Shown here piece by piece: positions 50,946 to 60,774 of a DNA stretch of 64,000 nt. A program made the translations under genes and the position numbers. The notes beneath the pieces were generated by a model. The model was not told the DNA's origin. It ran no database searches and was given only the letters and a program-made list of their open reading frames with translations. Position 1 is the stretch's first letter. Each line of letters begins with the position of its first letter. Origin of the DNA: Mucilaginibacter sp. MD40 (GTDB taxonomy: Bacteria > Bacteroidota > Bacteroidia > Sphingobacteriales > Sphingobacteriaceae); NCBI RefSeq assembly GCF_002288635.1, contig NZ_NRSW01000001.1, forward strand, positions 505,190 through 569,189, read 5' to 3'.

Positions 50946-51613
50946 AACCGGCGGTACTCATCAGTTGCCTGCTACTATTTGCCGGTACCCTGTTTGCACA
51001 GCAACCGGATAGCCTGCGCTACCTTGCCCTGGGTGACTCGTACACGGTAGGCCGTGGCGTAGCGCAAAGCCAATCTTTCCCTTATCAGTTAGTGGCTAAG
51101 CTCAGGCAAAAAAATATACCGGTAACAAACCCGGTACTGATTGCGCAAAACGGCTGGCGAACAGACGAACTGCTTATCGGAATAAACGAACAGGCCCATA
51201 ACGCGCGATATAATTTTATAACCTTACTCATCGGGGTAAATAACCAGTACCAGCATAAAGATACCGCTATCTACCGCAGCGAGTTTAAACGCATAATTAC
51301 AAAAGCTATTGATTTAGCTGGAGGGAATAACAAACATGTATTTGTGCTCTCCGTACCCGACTGGGGTGTAACACCTTTCGCAAACGGCCGTAACCGAGAT
51401 AAAATTGCGGCTGAAATTGACGGTTATAACGCTATTAATAAACAAATTACCCAAGAGGCAGGCGCTACCTATGTAGCCATTACCGACCTTACCCGAGATG
51501 CAGGTGACGATAAAGCGTTTGTAACTACCGATAACTTGCACCCCTCGCCCAAAATGTATGGCTGGTGGGTAGACAGGCTTTCAAAAGCGATTGTAAAAAC
51601 GCTGAAAAATTAA
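50942..51613 (+). CDS. SGNH/GDSL hydrolase, secreted paralogue
   Basis: The ATG at 50942 overlaps the previous stop (ATGA) and gives a good signal peptide (LLLFAGTLFAQ), so the protein has 223 residues. It shows YLALGDSYTVGRGV, LLIGVNNQYQH and DNLHPSPKMYG, colinear with the gene just upstream. It is exported without a lipid anchor, so the pair likely differs in location. Confidence 0.9.
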   Translation: MKPAVLISCLLLFAGTLFAQQPDSLRYLALGDSYTVGRGVAQSQSFPYQLVAKLRQKNIPVTNPVLIAQNGWRTDELLIGINEQAHNARYNFITLLIGVNNQYQHKDTAIYRSEFKRIITKAIDLAGGNNKHVFVLSVPDWGVTPFANGRNRDKIAAEIDGYNAINKQITQEAGATYVAITDLTRDAGDDKAFVTTDNLHPSPKMYGWWVDRLSKAIVKTLKN

Positions 51614-51694
51614 TCGCTAATCAAAAGCATTTATTAATTGTTACCTTGATTGTATACCAGGTTATTATACTTGATTACTGAAACCAATATAACG

Positions 51695-52246
51695 ATGCAT
51701 ATTTTTGACCGACTAAAGAACGGCGATTTAGTACGACTCGATGACCCTGAGTTTGCCCTTGTGGGAGAAGTGGTTGATCGCACCCTTGCGCTTATTCCTC
51801 AACTTAATGGAGCAACTAATACAGACACTGTAAGAGATATACTAGGTGATATTATTGGGCAGGATATTGACAAAAGCACCACCATATTTGCCCCGTTCTA
51901 CACAAACTTTGGCCGCTTTATCAGCATTGGCAAAAATGTGTTTATTAATCATGCCTGTTCATTTCTTGATCTCGGTGGCATCACCATTGAAGATCATGTA
52001 CTTATAGGCCCCAAAGTGAATTTGATCACAGAAAATCATCCTTTGGAGAAAACCGAACGCCGGAATCTTATTTGTAAACCTATTACAATTAAGCGTAATG
52101 CCTGGGTAGGTGCAGGAGTCACTATTTTGCCCGGGATTACCATTGGAGAAAATGCAGTTGTTGCAGCCGGAGCTGTAGTATCACGAGACGTACCGGCCAA
52201 TACCGTTGTGGGCGGCATACCTGCAAGGATGATCAGGCATTTATAG
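51695..52246 (+). CDS. Hexapeptide-repeat sugar O-acetyltransferase
   Basis: From the ATG at 51695 (MHIFDRLKNGDLVRLDD) the protein has 183 residues and matches the maltose/galactoside acetyltransferase group: FGRFISIGKNVFINHACSFL, ITIEDHVLIGPKVNLITENH (catalytic His) and NAVVAAGAVVSRDVPANTVV, a left-handed beta-helix. It uses acetyl-CoA. It follows a GDSL gene but with its own 80-bp gap. Confidence 0.88.
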   Translation: MHIFDRLKNGDLVRLDDPEFALVGEVVDRTLALIPQLNGATNTDTVRDILGDIIGQDIDKSTTIFAPFYTNFGRFISIGKNVFINHACSFLDLGGITIEDHVLIGPKVNLITENHPLEKTERRNLICKPITIKRNAWVGAGVTILPGITIGENAVVAAGAVVSRDVPANTVVGGIPARMIRHL

Positions 52247-52321
52247 AACTGCCTTTATTTTATAATTAACACAGCTTACAACAATTGCCAGCTAAAATTA
52301 TTATAACTAAAAACAACGAGA

Positions 52322-52729
52322 ATGTATACTGAACAAGAATTAATAACGCAAGGTTATAAGGCCGCACCTGCTGAATATTTCACAGGTAAGGCATGGCTGA
52401 AACCCCTTGTTACACCTGATAATGTTACCAATTGCATCATAAGCGATGTATTATTTGAGCCGGGCACCCGCAATAACTGGCATACTCACGGCAGCAATCA
52501 GATACTCATTATCAAAACAGGTACCTGTTATTATCAGGAGGAGGGCCAGGCTGTTCAGAAAGTTGAAGCAGGCGGAGTAATTAATGTATTACCAGGCGTA
52601 AAGCATTGGCATGGTGCATCGCCAGACAATATAATGATACATACAGCCATCGGTATTAATACTGAGAAAGGTATAGTGAACTGGCTGGAAAAGGTTAGTG
52701 ACGATCAGTACCAGTCATATTCTTCTTAA
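52322..52729 (+). CDS. Cupin-domain protein
   Basis: A 135-residue small cupin with the metal-binding motifs NNWHTHGSNQILIIKTG and GVKHWHGASPDN. Cupins of this size (carboxymuconolactone-decarboxylase-associated or quercetinase-like) have varied jobs, so no reaction is assigned. It is followed by an imperfect hairpin near 52749-52776 without a T-run. Confidence 0.85.
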   Translation: MYTEQELITQGYKAAPAEYFTGKAWLKPLVTPDNVTNCIISDVLFEPGTRNNWHTHGSNQILIIKTGTCYYQEEGQAVQKVEAGGVINVLPGVKHWHGASPDNIMIHTAIGINTEKGIVNWLEKVSDDQYQSYSS

Positions 52730-52868
52730 CCAGCAAATTTATTGTTTAAAGGCTAAGCTCTCGCCGGAGATTAGCCTCTAAATAATAAAAACAAGCACCC
52801 TTTACCTCTTGCCTTTAACGGGCTTTACCTTTTACTCCGAATGATTACATTTGGTAAACTTATCACTA

Positions 52869-53309
52869 ATGAGGTACTTAAACCTGCTTATCTTTTTAAC
52901 GCTTATTTTTTCGCTGGGCTGCAAAAAAAACAACCCGCCGGCAACCGAAATTACGGCCAAAACAATAATTGGCCAGTGGCGTGTTTCCAGCCTAGTTTAT
53001 CAGACCTATAAAGATGGTAAATTTTACCGCGAAGATCCTTTGGAGACAAATGGTTATTACTTTGAGTTTAAAGGCGATGGAACAGTTAACTATACAGAAG
53101 GCAGCGTTTCGTCTACAGGTACGTATGCCATTAAAAATGAAGGTGGCAAATATTACTATTGGGTAGGCATACAAGGGCGTTACGGAGCGCCTGACGAAGG
53201 CACTGCCGAAATTAAAATGCTTAATAAAGATTCTTTTTCGCTCCAGTTCACAACATCTGATGTTACAGGCATCAGGTATATTGTATTGGAAACTATGGTA
53301 CGTAAGTAA
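52869..53309 (+). CDS. Lipocalin-like lipoprotein, unknown function
   Basis: From the ATG at 52869 (MRYLNLLIFLTLI) the protein has 146 residues with a lipobox (FSLGC). The mature part is a strand-rich lipocalin-like domain (IIGQWRVSSLVYQTYKDG, YYFEFKGDGTVNYTEG, GTYAIKNEGGKYYYWVG). Such small envelope lipoproteins are common in Bacteroidota. Its stop is only 17 bp from the convergent sdaA stop. Confidence 0.78.
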   Translation: MRYLNLLIFLTLIFSLGCKKNNPPATEITAKTIIGQWRVSSLVYQTYKDGKFYREDPLETNGYYFEFKGDGTVNYTEGSVSSTGTYAIKNEGGKYYYWVGIQGRYGAPDEGTAEIKMLNKDSFSLQFTTSDVTGIRYIVLETMVRK

Positions 53310-53326
53310 CCGGAATTACCGCCTCC

Positions 53327-54757
53327 TTAACATTCGGGTAAGCTTATCGGTATATTAATGGCTAAGCCCCCGTCGGCGGTTTCCTTGTATTTGGAGTTCA
53401 TGTCCTGCGCGGTTTGCCACATGGTTTTCACTACCGCGTCAAGGCTCACCTTGGCTTTATCAGGGTTACTTTGCAGGGCCAGCTGGCTGGCAGTAATGGC
53501 CTTTATAGCACCCATGGTGTTACGCTCAATACAGGGCACCTGTACCAGGCCGCCAATAGGGTCGCAGGTCATGCCCAGGTGGTGTTCCATGGCTATTTCC
53601 GCGGCCATCAGCACCTGCCTTTGGCTGCCGCCCAGGCATTCGGTAAGCGCCGCCGCCGCCATGGCTGATGATACACCTATCTCGGCCTGGCAGCCGCCCA
53701 TCGCTGCCGATATGGTAGCGCCCTTTTTAAAAATGCTGCCTATTTCTGATGCCGTTAACAAGAACTGGATGATGCGCTGCTCATCAAACCCATCGCAAAA
53801 CGAGATATAATATTGCAACACGGCCGGTATAACTCCTGCCGCGCCATTGGTAGGGGCGGTTACTACCCGCCCAAACGAAGCATTCTCTTCATTCACAGCC
53901 AATGCAAAACAGCTTACCCAATCCAGAATATTCTGGAAACCGTTGCCTGTTTGGCGCATGGCTGTTACCCAACTGGCATAATCACTGTAAGGCAGGCCTT
54001 TGATAAGTCGCTTATTTAACGCAGCCGCCCTGCGCGCCACCTGCAAGCCGCCGGGCAGGTAGCCCGATGTATGGCAGCCCCGGTACATACACTCCTGCAT
54101 TACCCTGAAAATGTCCAGCACGCCTTTACGTGTTTCCTGCTCGCTACGCCAGGCCAGCTCATTCTCCATCACCACCTCAGATATTTTGAGGCCGGTTTTA
54201 CGGCACCAATGCAACAATTCGCCTGCGGTATCAACCGGGAAAGGCAGGTCAACCTCGGCCCTGTGCTGGCTTTGTTCGCCTTCTTTCACCACAAAGCCGC
54301 CGCCGATAGAATAATAGGTTGCTGATACAGCGGTTTCGTTATCCAGAAACGCCTGAAAGGTTACCGCGTTTGGGTGGAACGGCAAGCTTTCCGTAAACAG
54401 AAAAAGCAGGTCATCATCCGTATAAAAACTAATGGCATGCGTCCCGCCCAACACCATGCGGTGTGTGCCGGTAATTTCGGCTATTTTGCTGTCGATCCGG
54501 TCAACTGCAAAAGTAACCGGGTCATCGCCACTGAGGCCAAGCAATATCGCTATATCTGTACCGTGGCCTTTTCCGGTTTTCGCCAGCGATCCGTAAAGCA
54601 GCACCTTTAACTCCACCACCCGCTCAAGCACTGCTTTTTCATGCAACAACTCCACAAACTGCTGGGCAGCCCGCCAAGGGCCAAGCGTGTGCGAGCTTGA
54701 CGGGCCAATGCCTATCTTAAACATATCAAATACCGAAATCTGTTCGCGTTGTTGCAT
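53327..54757 (-). CDS. sdaA: L-serine ammonia-lyase, iron-sulfur type
   Basis: From ATG 54757 ([13 protein letters not shown]) the protein has 476 residues. The N-terminal beta domain shows [19 protein letters not shown]; the C-terminal alpha domain has [19 protein letters not shown], the cysteine motifs [32 protein letters not shown] for the [4Fe-4S] cluster. It deaminates L-serine to pyruvate. The gene stands alone. Confidence 0.95.
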   Translation of the reverse strand: MQQREQISVFDMFKIGIGPSSSHTLGPWRAAQQFVELLHEKAVLERVVELKVLLYGSLAKTGKGHGTDIAILLGLSGDDPVTFAVDRIDSKIAEITGTHRMVLGGTHAISFYTDDDLLFLFTESLPFHPNAVTFQAFLDNETAVSATYYSIGGGFVVKEGEQSQHRAEVDLPFPVDTAGELLHWCRKTGLKISEVVMENELAWRSEQETRKGVLDIFRVMQECMYRGCHTSGYLPGGLQVARRAAALNKRLIKGLPYSDYASWVTAMRQTGNGFQNILDWVSCFALAVNEENASFGRVVTAPTNGAAGVIPAVLQYYISFCDGFDEQRIIQFLLTASEIGSIFKKGATISAAMGGCQAEIGVSSAMAAAALTECLGGSQRQVLMAAEIAMEHHLGMTCDPIGGLVQVPCIERNTMGAIKAITASQLALQSNPDKAKVSLDAVVKTMWQTAQDMNSKYKETADGGLAINIPISLPEC

Positions 54758-54883
54758 AACCAAAATTAGGGAATATTACACACATAAGCCCTATCATGGC
54801 ACAGTTATTAAGGCTTTGATGGGCAGACTAAGATGCCTGTACAGCAGAGGTAAACTAACTAAATAAATTTTTCGTTATATAGT

Positions 54884-54891
54884 TATATTTG
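54884..54891 (+). promoter_or_regulatory. -7 box before the DUF4834 gene
   Basis: TATATTTG matches the TAnnTTTG consensus 22 bp before the start codon of the small protein at 54914. No clear -33 box is visible in the A/T-rich stretch upstream. Confidence 0.45.
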
Positions 54892-54913
54892 TAAGCTAAT
54901 TATTGAATAAAAC

Positions 54914-55168
54914 ATGGGCTTGATACGCTTCTTAATTATATCTATTTGTTCGCTATATATCATTCGCAGCCTGGTACGCATTTTTCTGCCTATCTTGTTC
55001 GAGAACGCGATCAACAAAGCGCAGCAACAGGCGCGCCAGCAAAATTATTATCAGCAAAACCAGCCACGGCCCGATGGCAAAATAAGGATAGACCATATGC
55101 CCGAGCCAAAGAAAAGCTCGGTGCCCGACTCTGAAGGAGAATTTGTAGATTACGAAGAAATTAAGTAA
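54914..55168 (+). CDS. Small membrane protein of DUF4834 type
   Basis: An 84-residue protein with one N-terminal membrane segment (ISICSLYIIRSLVRIFLPIL), then a Gln/Asn-rich part and a C-terminal tail ending GEFVDYEEIK. This layout fits the DUF4834 family found in Bacteroidota. It lies 3 bp before a second small membrane protein and is followed by the YfhO-like gene. The function is unknown. Confidence 0.75.
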   Translation: MGLIRFLIISICSLYIIRSLVRIFLPILFENAINKAQQQARQQNYYQQNQPRPDGKIRIDHMPEPKKSSVPDSEGEFVDYEEIK

Positions 55169-55171
55169 CAC

Positions 55172-55468
55172 ATGCTCCCAGAAGGAATTTACAAGCGCAG
55201 GAAAAACCATAATAATACGCCGCCAACGGTATTATTGATCCTCACCAATTGCATTGTACTGGCCATATTGATACAGTTATTTACCGGTTGTACAGCTATC
55301 AATAACTTTTTTTGGGGGGCTTTAGCCATACTGGCTTTGTATAATGTATACACCATACGGCGCAACCCTGATGAATATACCTGGCTCAACGGCCTTATTT
55401 ACGCGCTGAGCATAGCCTTCATGGTATTTCTTTTCTTTTATTTTCGCGGCCAGCCCCACAACTGCTAA
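55172..55468 (+). CDS. Small two- to three-helix membrane protein, unknown function
   Basis: A 98-residue protein with three hydrophobic stretches (about 18-38, 43-60, 76-93) and a positive N-terminus. It lies 3 bp after the DUF4834 gene and is probably co-transcribed. I do not recognise a family. Confidence 0.7.
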   Translation: MLPEGIYKRRKNHNNTPPTVLLILTNCIVLAILIQLFTGCTAINNFFWGALAILALYNVYTIRRNPDEYTWLNGLIYALSIAFMVFLFFYFRGQPHNC

Positions 55469-55558
55469 GGCCAAAACTAATCGTTCTTAATCTCATCCAA
55501 TTTTTTATTTTTGGGAGATTTTAAAGAATTATAGATATTATTCCCCAAAAGAATTTAA

Positions 55559-58030
55559 ATGAATAACTGGATAAAGCGTAATGGCGGGCATCTGATAGTT
55601 GCAGCGATTTTCTTAGTACTTACTTATGCCTATTTCCTGAACCCTATTATGCAGGGTAAGATACTATACCAGGGCGACGTTTTGCAGGCCAAGGCCATGC
55701 AAAAAGAAATAATGGATGTAAAGGAGAAAACCGGACAGGCTCCATTATGGACCAACCAGATGTTTGGCGGTATGCCCAGCTATCAGATATGGGCCAAATA
55801 CGGCAAAAACGTTACCACATATGTTATTGATGTGTTGAAAACGGTTTTCCCTAACCCGGTTGATACGGTACTGCTTTACCTGTTTGGCGCTTACTTCCTG
55901 TTCTGCACGCTTAAATTGAAACCCTGGCTGGCAGCCGCGGGCGCAATAGCCTTCGCTTTCTCATCATATAATTTTATTTATATAGAGGCCGGGCACGCTA
56001 ACCAGGCCTACGCCATTGCCTTTTTTGCTCCTATAGTCGGCAGTATTATCATGACGCTGCGAGGCCGTTACTTATTGGGATCTGCATTAACCGCGCTTTT
56101 CTTGGCCATGGAAATACGCTCTAACCACGTGCAAATGACTTATTATTTGCTGCTGGCTATTGCTATATTGGTATGCATTGAGCTTTATCACGCTATTAAA
56201 GCCGGAGCCACCAGGCCATTTTTAAAAGCCATTGCCTACCTGTTTGCAGGCACCATTATAGCTGTACTGGTAAACGCCGGTTCGCTCTGGACCACTTACG
56301 AGTACAGCAAATACACTATACGTGGTAAACCTAATTTGAAGAGTGAAACCACCGCAGCAAGCACCGGTTTAGCTAAAGATTACGCTTACAACTGGAGCGA
56401 AAGCCCTACCGAGATATTTACCTTTTTTATACCCAATGCTTACGGTGGCGGTGGCGCTACCACCCTGGGCGAAGACTCAAAAGTAACTAAAGCCCTTATT
56501 GATAAAGGTGTAGACCCAGGACAGGCGCAACAGTTATCTACCCAGATACCATTGTATTGGGGTAATAAACCGAGTACCAGTGGCCCCTGGTATTTTGGCG
56601 CTGTGGTATTCTTTTTATTCGTGCTGGGGCTTATTATTGTTAAAAATCGTATCAAATGGTGGCTGCTTGGCGCGGCGCTGTTAAGTATATTCCTGTCGTT
56701 CGGGAAAAACCTTCCGTTCATTTCGGACCTGTTCTTTGATTATTTCCCTATGTATAATAAGTTCAGGGCGGTAGAATCAACGCTGGTGATTGCCGCGCTG
56801 TGTTTCCCTATATTGGCCTTCCTTGCGCTTAACGAGGTGTTTGAGAATCCGGATAAGGCCTACATCTGGGCTAAAACCAAGCTCGCCTTTTATATCAGTG
56901 GCGGCTTAACGCTATTGATGATCGTATTGCCGGGCATCATCCTCAGTTTTAAATCGCCTGAGCATCAAAACCTCATCAGCATGCTTACGCAGGCGTTCAG
57001 GGGCGATACCGCGATGGCTAACTCGGTTGCCGGCGCACTTGTTGAAGACAGGCAGACGCTTGAAAGACAGGATGCTATACGCACCTTCATTTTTATCGCG
57101 CTGGCGTTCGGCTTAACCTGGATAGTGATCAAGCAAAAGATCAGCCCTGCGTTTGCAGCTATCGCCTTTATGGGTATTGTGCTGATAGATATGTGGAGCG
57201 TGGATAAACGTTACCTGAAAGATGAGAACTTCGTATCAGCTGATGTGATTAACCAAGCCTACGTTCCCCGCGAACTGGATGAGTTTATTATGCGCGATAA
57301 AGACCCGGACTTTAGGGTGATGGACCTAAGCTTGCAGGATCCTTTCCATGATTCGCGCTCATCATACTTTTATAAAACAGTAGGTGGTTTCCACCCGGCA
57401 AGGTTACGCCGCTTTGACGAGATCGTTGAAAATCAGTTCAGCAAAAGCGTAAACCATGATGTGTTGGATATGCTGAATACCAAATATATCATCACCACCG
57501 ACCCAAAAACAGGTACCGCCAACATGCAGGCTAACCCAACGGCATGCGGCCATGCATGGTTTGTAAAAAGTGTTAAGTATGTGAACGGCCCCGACCAGGA
57601 AATGGTGGCTATTAGCAGCTTTGATCCTAAAAACGAGGTAATGGTTGACGAAAGCTTCAAAAAAATTGTTGAAGCCAAACCGCTGGGGTATGATGCTAAT
57701 GCAACCATTACTTTAACCAGCTATACACCGGAGCACCTTACCTACCAAACCGGCTCTACGGCTAACCAGGTAGCGGTATTCTCTGAAATTTATTACGATA
57801 AAGGCTGGACCATGCTGATCGATGGCGTAGAGCAGCCTTACTATCGCGCTAACTATATTTTACGCGCTGCCACCATACCGGTAGGTAACCATAAAGTAGA
57901 GTTTATCTTCCACCCTGCATCTTACTATACCGGCGAGAACATTTCATTAGCAGGCTCGGTATTATTGGTGCTGGCCTTAGGCGGAGCCGCTTACAGCGAG
58001 TGGAAAAAGAAACAACCGCAAAAAGCATAA
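55559..58030 (+). CDS. YfhO-family membrane protein
   Basis: An 823-residue inner-membrane protein with about 11 hydrophobic segments in the first 540 residues, a large soluble domain (about 560-790) and a last membrane segment. LYQGDVLQAKAMQKEI, MFGGMPSYQIWAKY and YYDKGWTMLIDGVEQPYYRA fit the YfhO family, which is related to GT-C type transferases and is linked to glycosylation of envelope polymers in other bacteria. A -7-like TATTTTTG lies at 55506-55513. It precedes glycosyltransferase genes on the other strand. Confidence 0.88.
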   Translation: MNNWIKRNGGHLIVAAIFLVLTYAYFLNPIMQGKILYQGDVLQAKAMQKEIMDVKEKTGQAPLWTNQMFGGMPSYQIWAKYGKNVTTYVIDVLKTVFPNPVDTVLLYLFGAYFLFCTLKLKPWLAAAGAIAFAFSSYNFIYIEAGHANQAYAIAFFAPIVGSIIMTLRGRYLLGSALTALFLAMEIRSNHVQMTYYLLLAIAILVCIELYHAIKAGATRPFLKAIAYLFAGTIIAVLVNAGSLWTTYEYSKYTIRGKPNLKSETTAASTGLAKDYAYNWSESPTEIFTFFIPNAYGGGGATTLGEDSKVTKALIDKGVDPGQAQQLSTQIPLYWGNKPSTSGPWYFGAVVFFLFVLGLIIVKNRIKWWLLGAALLSIFLSFGKNLPFISDLFFDYFPMYNKFRAVESTLVIAALCFPILAFLALNEVFENPDKAYIWAKTKLAFYISGGLTLLMIVLPGIILSFKSPEHQNLISMLTQAFRGDTAMANSVAGALVEDRQTLERQDAIRTFIFIALAFGLTWIVIKQKISPAFAAIAFMGIVLIDMWSVDKRYLKDENFVSADVINQAYVPRELDEFIMRDKDPDFRVMDLSLQDPFHDSRSSYFYKTVGGFHPARLRRFDEIVENQFSKSVNHDVLDMLNTKYIITTDPKTGTANMQANPTACGHAWFVKSVKYVNGPDQEMVAISSFDPKNEVMVDESFKKIVEAKPLGYDANATITLTSYTPEHLTYQTGSTANQVAVFSEIYYDKGWTMLIDGVEQPYYRANYILRAATIPVGNHKVEFIFHPASYYTGENISLAGSVLLVLALGGAAYSEWKKKQPQKA

Positions 58031-58051
58031 TGAGCATATAGTGCTTACCAG

Positions 58052-58087
58052 GAACGGCGATGATCACTCATCGCCGTTCTTGTTTTT
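58052..58087 (+). terminator. Intrinsic terminator after the YfhO-like gene
   Basis: A 12-bp perfect stem (GAACGGCGATGA with TCATCGCCGTTC, loop TCAC) is followed by TTGTTTTT on the plus strand. It separates the YfhO-like gene from the convergent GT2 gene. Confidence 0.9.
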
Positions 58088-58120
58088 ATACTATAATGGT
58101 TTTACAATTCTGCAGGCAAA

Positions 58121-58882
58121 TCAATCGTTGGTGCGCCGGTTAAGCAACCAATACCAACCAAGATTAAAAGCAATAACCGCATGGTTAAATAAGGTGGGTA
58201 TTAAACCATAATGCCTTTTCATAATATCAAAGCGTTCCAGTAAACTCTGGCGGTGCCTGGCTTTTGACACACCACCTACCAGGTATTTAGCTACGTAGCC
58301 ATCAACACGGACAATCTTTTTAGCTTTTTTAGCCGCCCTGATGATCCAGTCGATATCAGCGCTTAGGTGGTATTTAGGGTCGTAAGGCTCCACCAGCGAG
58401 CGCCTGATGTAGATGGCCTGGTGGCTCACGCTCATGCCGTATTTAAAACTGCGCCAGGTAAATTTTTCAGGAGCTTTATGGCGGCGGCGGCCAAGGCTTT
58501 GGCGCTCATCATTTACCATTTCTGTTTCGCCATAGTAAATATCGGCGCCTTCCGCAGTGGCAAATACTTTCTCCGCCGTATGGGCGTCGTAAAACTCATC
58601 GCCCGAGTTCATGAATATCACGTAATCACCCGTGGCAGCGGCAAGGCCTTTGTTCATGGCATCGTAAATACCTTTATCCTTCTCGCTGATCAACTTACTG
58701 ATACGGCTCCCGTATCTTTTAATAATTTCCAGCGTACCATCGGTTGATGCGCCGTCTACCACGATATATTCAATATTGGGGTAGGTTTGGTTGAGCACAG
58801 ATACCAAAGTACGTTCAATATCCCGCGCGTTGTTATATACTATGGTGATGACCGAGAGTACCGGTTGTTTCATGTGTTTCAA
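58121..58882 (-). CDS. Glycosyltransferase family 2
   Basis: A 253-residue GT-A fold enzyme: SVITIVYNNARDIERTLVSV, YIVVDGASTDGTLEIIKRY, and VIFMNSGDEFYD near the nucleotide-sugar site; the C-terminal half has the SVSHQAIYIRR and ADIDWIIRAAKKAK text. It would add a sugar to a surface glycan. Its ATG overlaps the stop of the GT4 gene by four bases (58879-58882), so both are co-translated. Confidence 0.92.
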   Translation of the reverse strand: MKHMKQPVLSVITIVYNNARDIERTLVSVLNQTYPNIEYIVVDGASTDGTLEIIKRYGSRISKLISEKDKGIYDAMNKGLAAATGDYVIFMNSGDEFYDAHTAEKVFATAEGADIYYGETEMVNDERQSLGRRRHKAPEKFTWRSFKYGMSVSHQAIYIRRSLVEPYDPKYHLSADIDWIIRAAKKAKKIVRVDGYVAKYLVGGVSKARHRQSLLERFDIMKRHYGLIPTLFNHAVIAFNLGWYWLLNRRTND

Positions 58883-60144
58883 GACTTAAGTACCGATTGA
58901 TAGAGGGAAATATACTGCCCGGCCACTTTTTCGTTGTTAAATACTCTTTTTACTTTGTCACGCGCGGCGGCTGAATAGTTATTCCACGACTGGCTTGTCA
59001 GTAGCATCCGCATACCTGCAGCCAGATCGGCTGATGAGCGAAACTCAGCCATATAACCATTGGTTTGATGGTCTATCAGATCGGGAATACCGCCGGTATT
59101 AAAAGCCACCACCGGCGTAGCGCAGGCCATGGCCTCCATGATCATATTAGGCAGGTTATCCTCTATGGATGGTGATACAAACACGTCTGCAAGGCTGTAA
59201 ACCTCGGCCAGTGCTTCGGGCGATGTAATGGTGCTCAACTGTTGTACAGGGAAGGGCAATACAGAAGTATCAAAGTGCTTGTTCTTACCAAATATCACCA
59301 CTTCAACAGGCTCGTCCCCCATTGTTGTTTTGAGGTGTGCAAGCGCTTCAACCAGGTAATTGATACCCTTGCGCCGGTCGTTGATATTGGCTGCACCAAA
59401 TAAAATAACTTTTGCTGCCGCATTTATTTTCCATTTAGCCCGCATCTCCGCCTTACCTTTTGGGGCGAAAAGCGTAGTATCAATAGGGTTTGGAATTGCC
59501 TGCACCATAAAACCTTTTAACAGGCTACTTTGCATAGCCACTTCGCCCAGCCAATGGCTGCAGGTTACAATGGATAAGTTGGCTGCGCCATTAAGCATCT
59601 TACTTTTGCGCAGCCAGCCGCTATGTGAAAGGTCATTATCGTCGGGGTTGCGCAAAAAATAGCAATTGCCGCATTGGTTTTTGAAATGATTACATGGCCC
59701 CGAGTAATGGCAGCCTCCGGTAAATAACCACATATCATGCAGGGTATAAACAACAGGCTTATTTAGGGCGAATAAAGCTTTCAGATCATTAACGGATAAA
59801 AAGCCGGAGTTGGTCCAGTGAAGGTGTATAATGTCGGCCTCCTTAACCGCCCCTACTTTGCTGATATCCGTACCGGCATTGGCACTTGAAAAAGCAAAAC
59901 GCACTGTTTTATCGCGCTCATAAAACAGCATAAAAGGAATACGCTCCAGCAAAAAATTAATCCTTGCCCGCAACTTCCCCCACCATCCCTGGTTAACGGC
60001 TACTACATCAGCATGCTGGCGCCGTTTATCCTGCACCAGCATCTTCGCGTCAACCTCTTGCTGCCGAAGCGCGTTCAGCAGGCGCGTACAAGCTTCAGCA
60101 GCCCCGCCTCCGGCGTCAGATGTGTTTATTAATACAACCTTCAT
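58879..60144 (-). CDS. Glycosyltransferase family 4
   Basis: A 421-residue GT-B enzyme: VLINTSDAGGGAAEACTRLL at the start, HLHWTNSGFLSV, VVYTLHDMWLFTGGCHYSG (with a nearby Cys-rich CNHFKNQCGNCYFL segment), LFGAANINDRRKGINYLVEA and NLPNMIMEAMACATPVVAF with the E-x7-E region. It probably acts in the same glycan as the GT2 downstream. Confidence 0.93.
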   Translation of the reverse strand: MKVVLINTSDAGGGAAEACTRLLNALRQQEVDAKMLVQDKRRQHADVVAVNQGWWGKLRARINFLLERIPFMLFYERDKTVRFAFSSANAGTDISKVGAVKEADIIHLHWTNSGFLSVNDLKALFALNKPVVYTLHDMWLFTGGCHYSGPCNHFKNQCGNCYFLRNPDDNDLSHSGWLRKSKMLNGAANLSIVTCSHWLGEVAMQSSLLKGFMVQAIPNPIDTTLFAPKGKAEMRAKWKINAAAKVILFGAANINDRRKGINYLVEALAHLKTTMGDEPVEVVIFGKNKHFDTSVLPFPVQQLSTITSPEALAEVYSLADVFVSPSIEDNLPNMIMEAMACATPVVAFNTGGIPDLIDHQTNGYMAEFRSSADLAAGMRMLLTSQSWNNYSAAARDKVKRVFNNEKVAGQYISLYQSVLKS

Positions 60145-60240
60145 TTATTGGGGCAAGTATAACGATACTAAAATAAAAATTTTACTTTTGAATGCCTCAT
60201 TCGGCTTAAAGTACGGCAAACCTTAATCGGGGTAATATTC

Positions 60241-60774
60241 ATGAGTTTTTTCGGCTATATATTTCAGGACTGGAAAGCTAACCGCGGCAACGTTAAGGGC
60301 CGGTTGGTGATGCTAATGTTCAGGCTGGTGAATGCCATTAACCGTTATAACTTTACCAAGATCATTTTTTTTCCGTACCTGATGTTTTACCGCTTTTTTG
60401 TAGAATGGCACCTGGGTGTTGAGTTGCCGCGCAAGTTAACCATTGGGCGTAACTTTATTTTTTATCATGGCCAGGGCCTGGTGGTAAACAACAAAGCAGT
60501 CATAGGCGACAACTGTATTTTACGCAACGGCGTATCCATAGGCAACAAAAAACTGGCAGATGGCAGTTATAGCCGATGCCCGCGCCTGGGTGACAACGTA
60601 GATGTGGGTGCCAATGCCTGCATCATTGGCGATATTACCATTGGCAATAACGTAAGCATTGGCGCAGGAGCGGTAGTTGTAAAAAGCCTGCCTGATAATT
60701 GTATAGCGGTGGGTAACCCGGCACGTATATTAGAGAACAAAAAAGTGGCGCAAGCCCTTACTGATGATATTTAA
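60241..60774 (+). CDS. Hexapeptide-repeat acetyltransferase (serine acetyltransferase-like)
   Basis: A 177-residue protein with an N-terminal membrane-adjacent helix (KIIFFPYLMFYRFFVEWHL), then hexapeptide repeats (LTIGRNFIFYHGQGLVVN, DNVDVGANACIIGDITIG, NNVSIGAGAVVVKSLPDN). Similar proteins in polysaccharide clusters acetylate sugars. Its stop overlaps the next start by one base (TAATGG), so it is coupled to the methyltransferase. Confidence 0.87.
   Translation: MSFFGYIFQDWKANRGNVKGRLVMLMFRLVNAINRYNFTKIIFFPYLMFYRFFVEWHLGVELPRKLTIGRNFIFYHGQGLVVNNKAVIGDNCILRNGVSIGNKKLADGSYSRCPRLGDNVDVGANACIIGDITIGNNVSIGAGAVVVKSLPDNCIAVGNPARILENKKVAQALTDDI

Noticed and set aside
52749..52776. Inverted repeat AGGCTAA...TTAGCCT after the cupin gene as a terminator
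   Set aside because: No T-run follows on the plus strand and the stem is interrupted, so support is too weak for a terminator call.
54761..54768. TAATTTTG on the minus strand as a promoter for sdaA
   Set aside because: It would place the transcription start almost on the start codon and has no -33 box.
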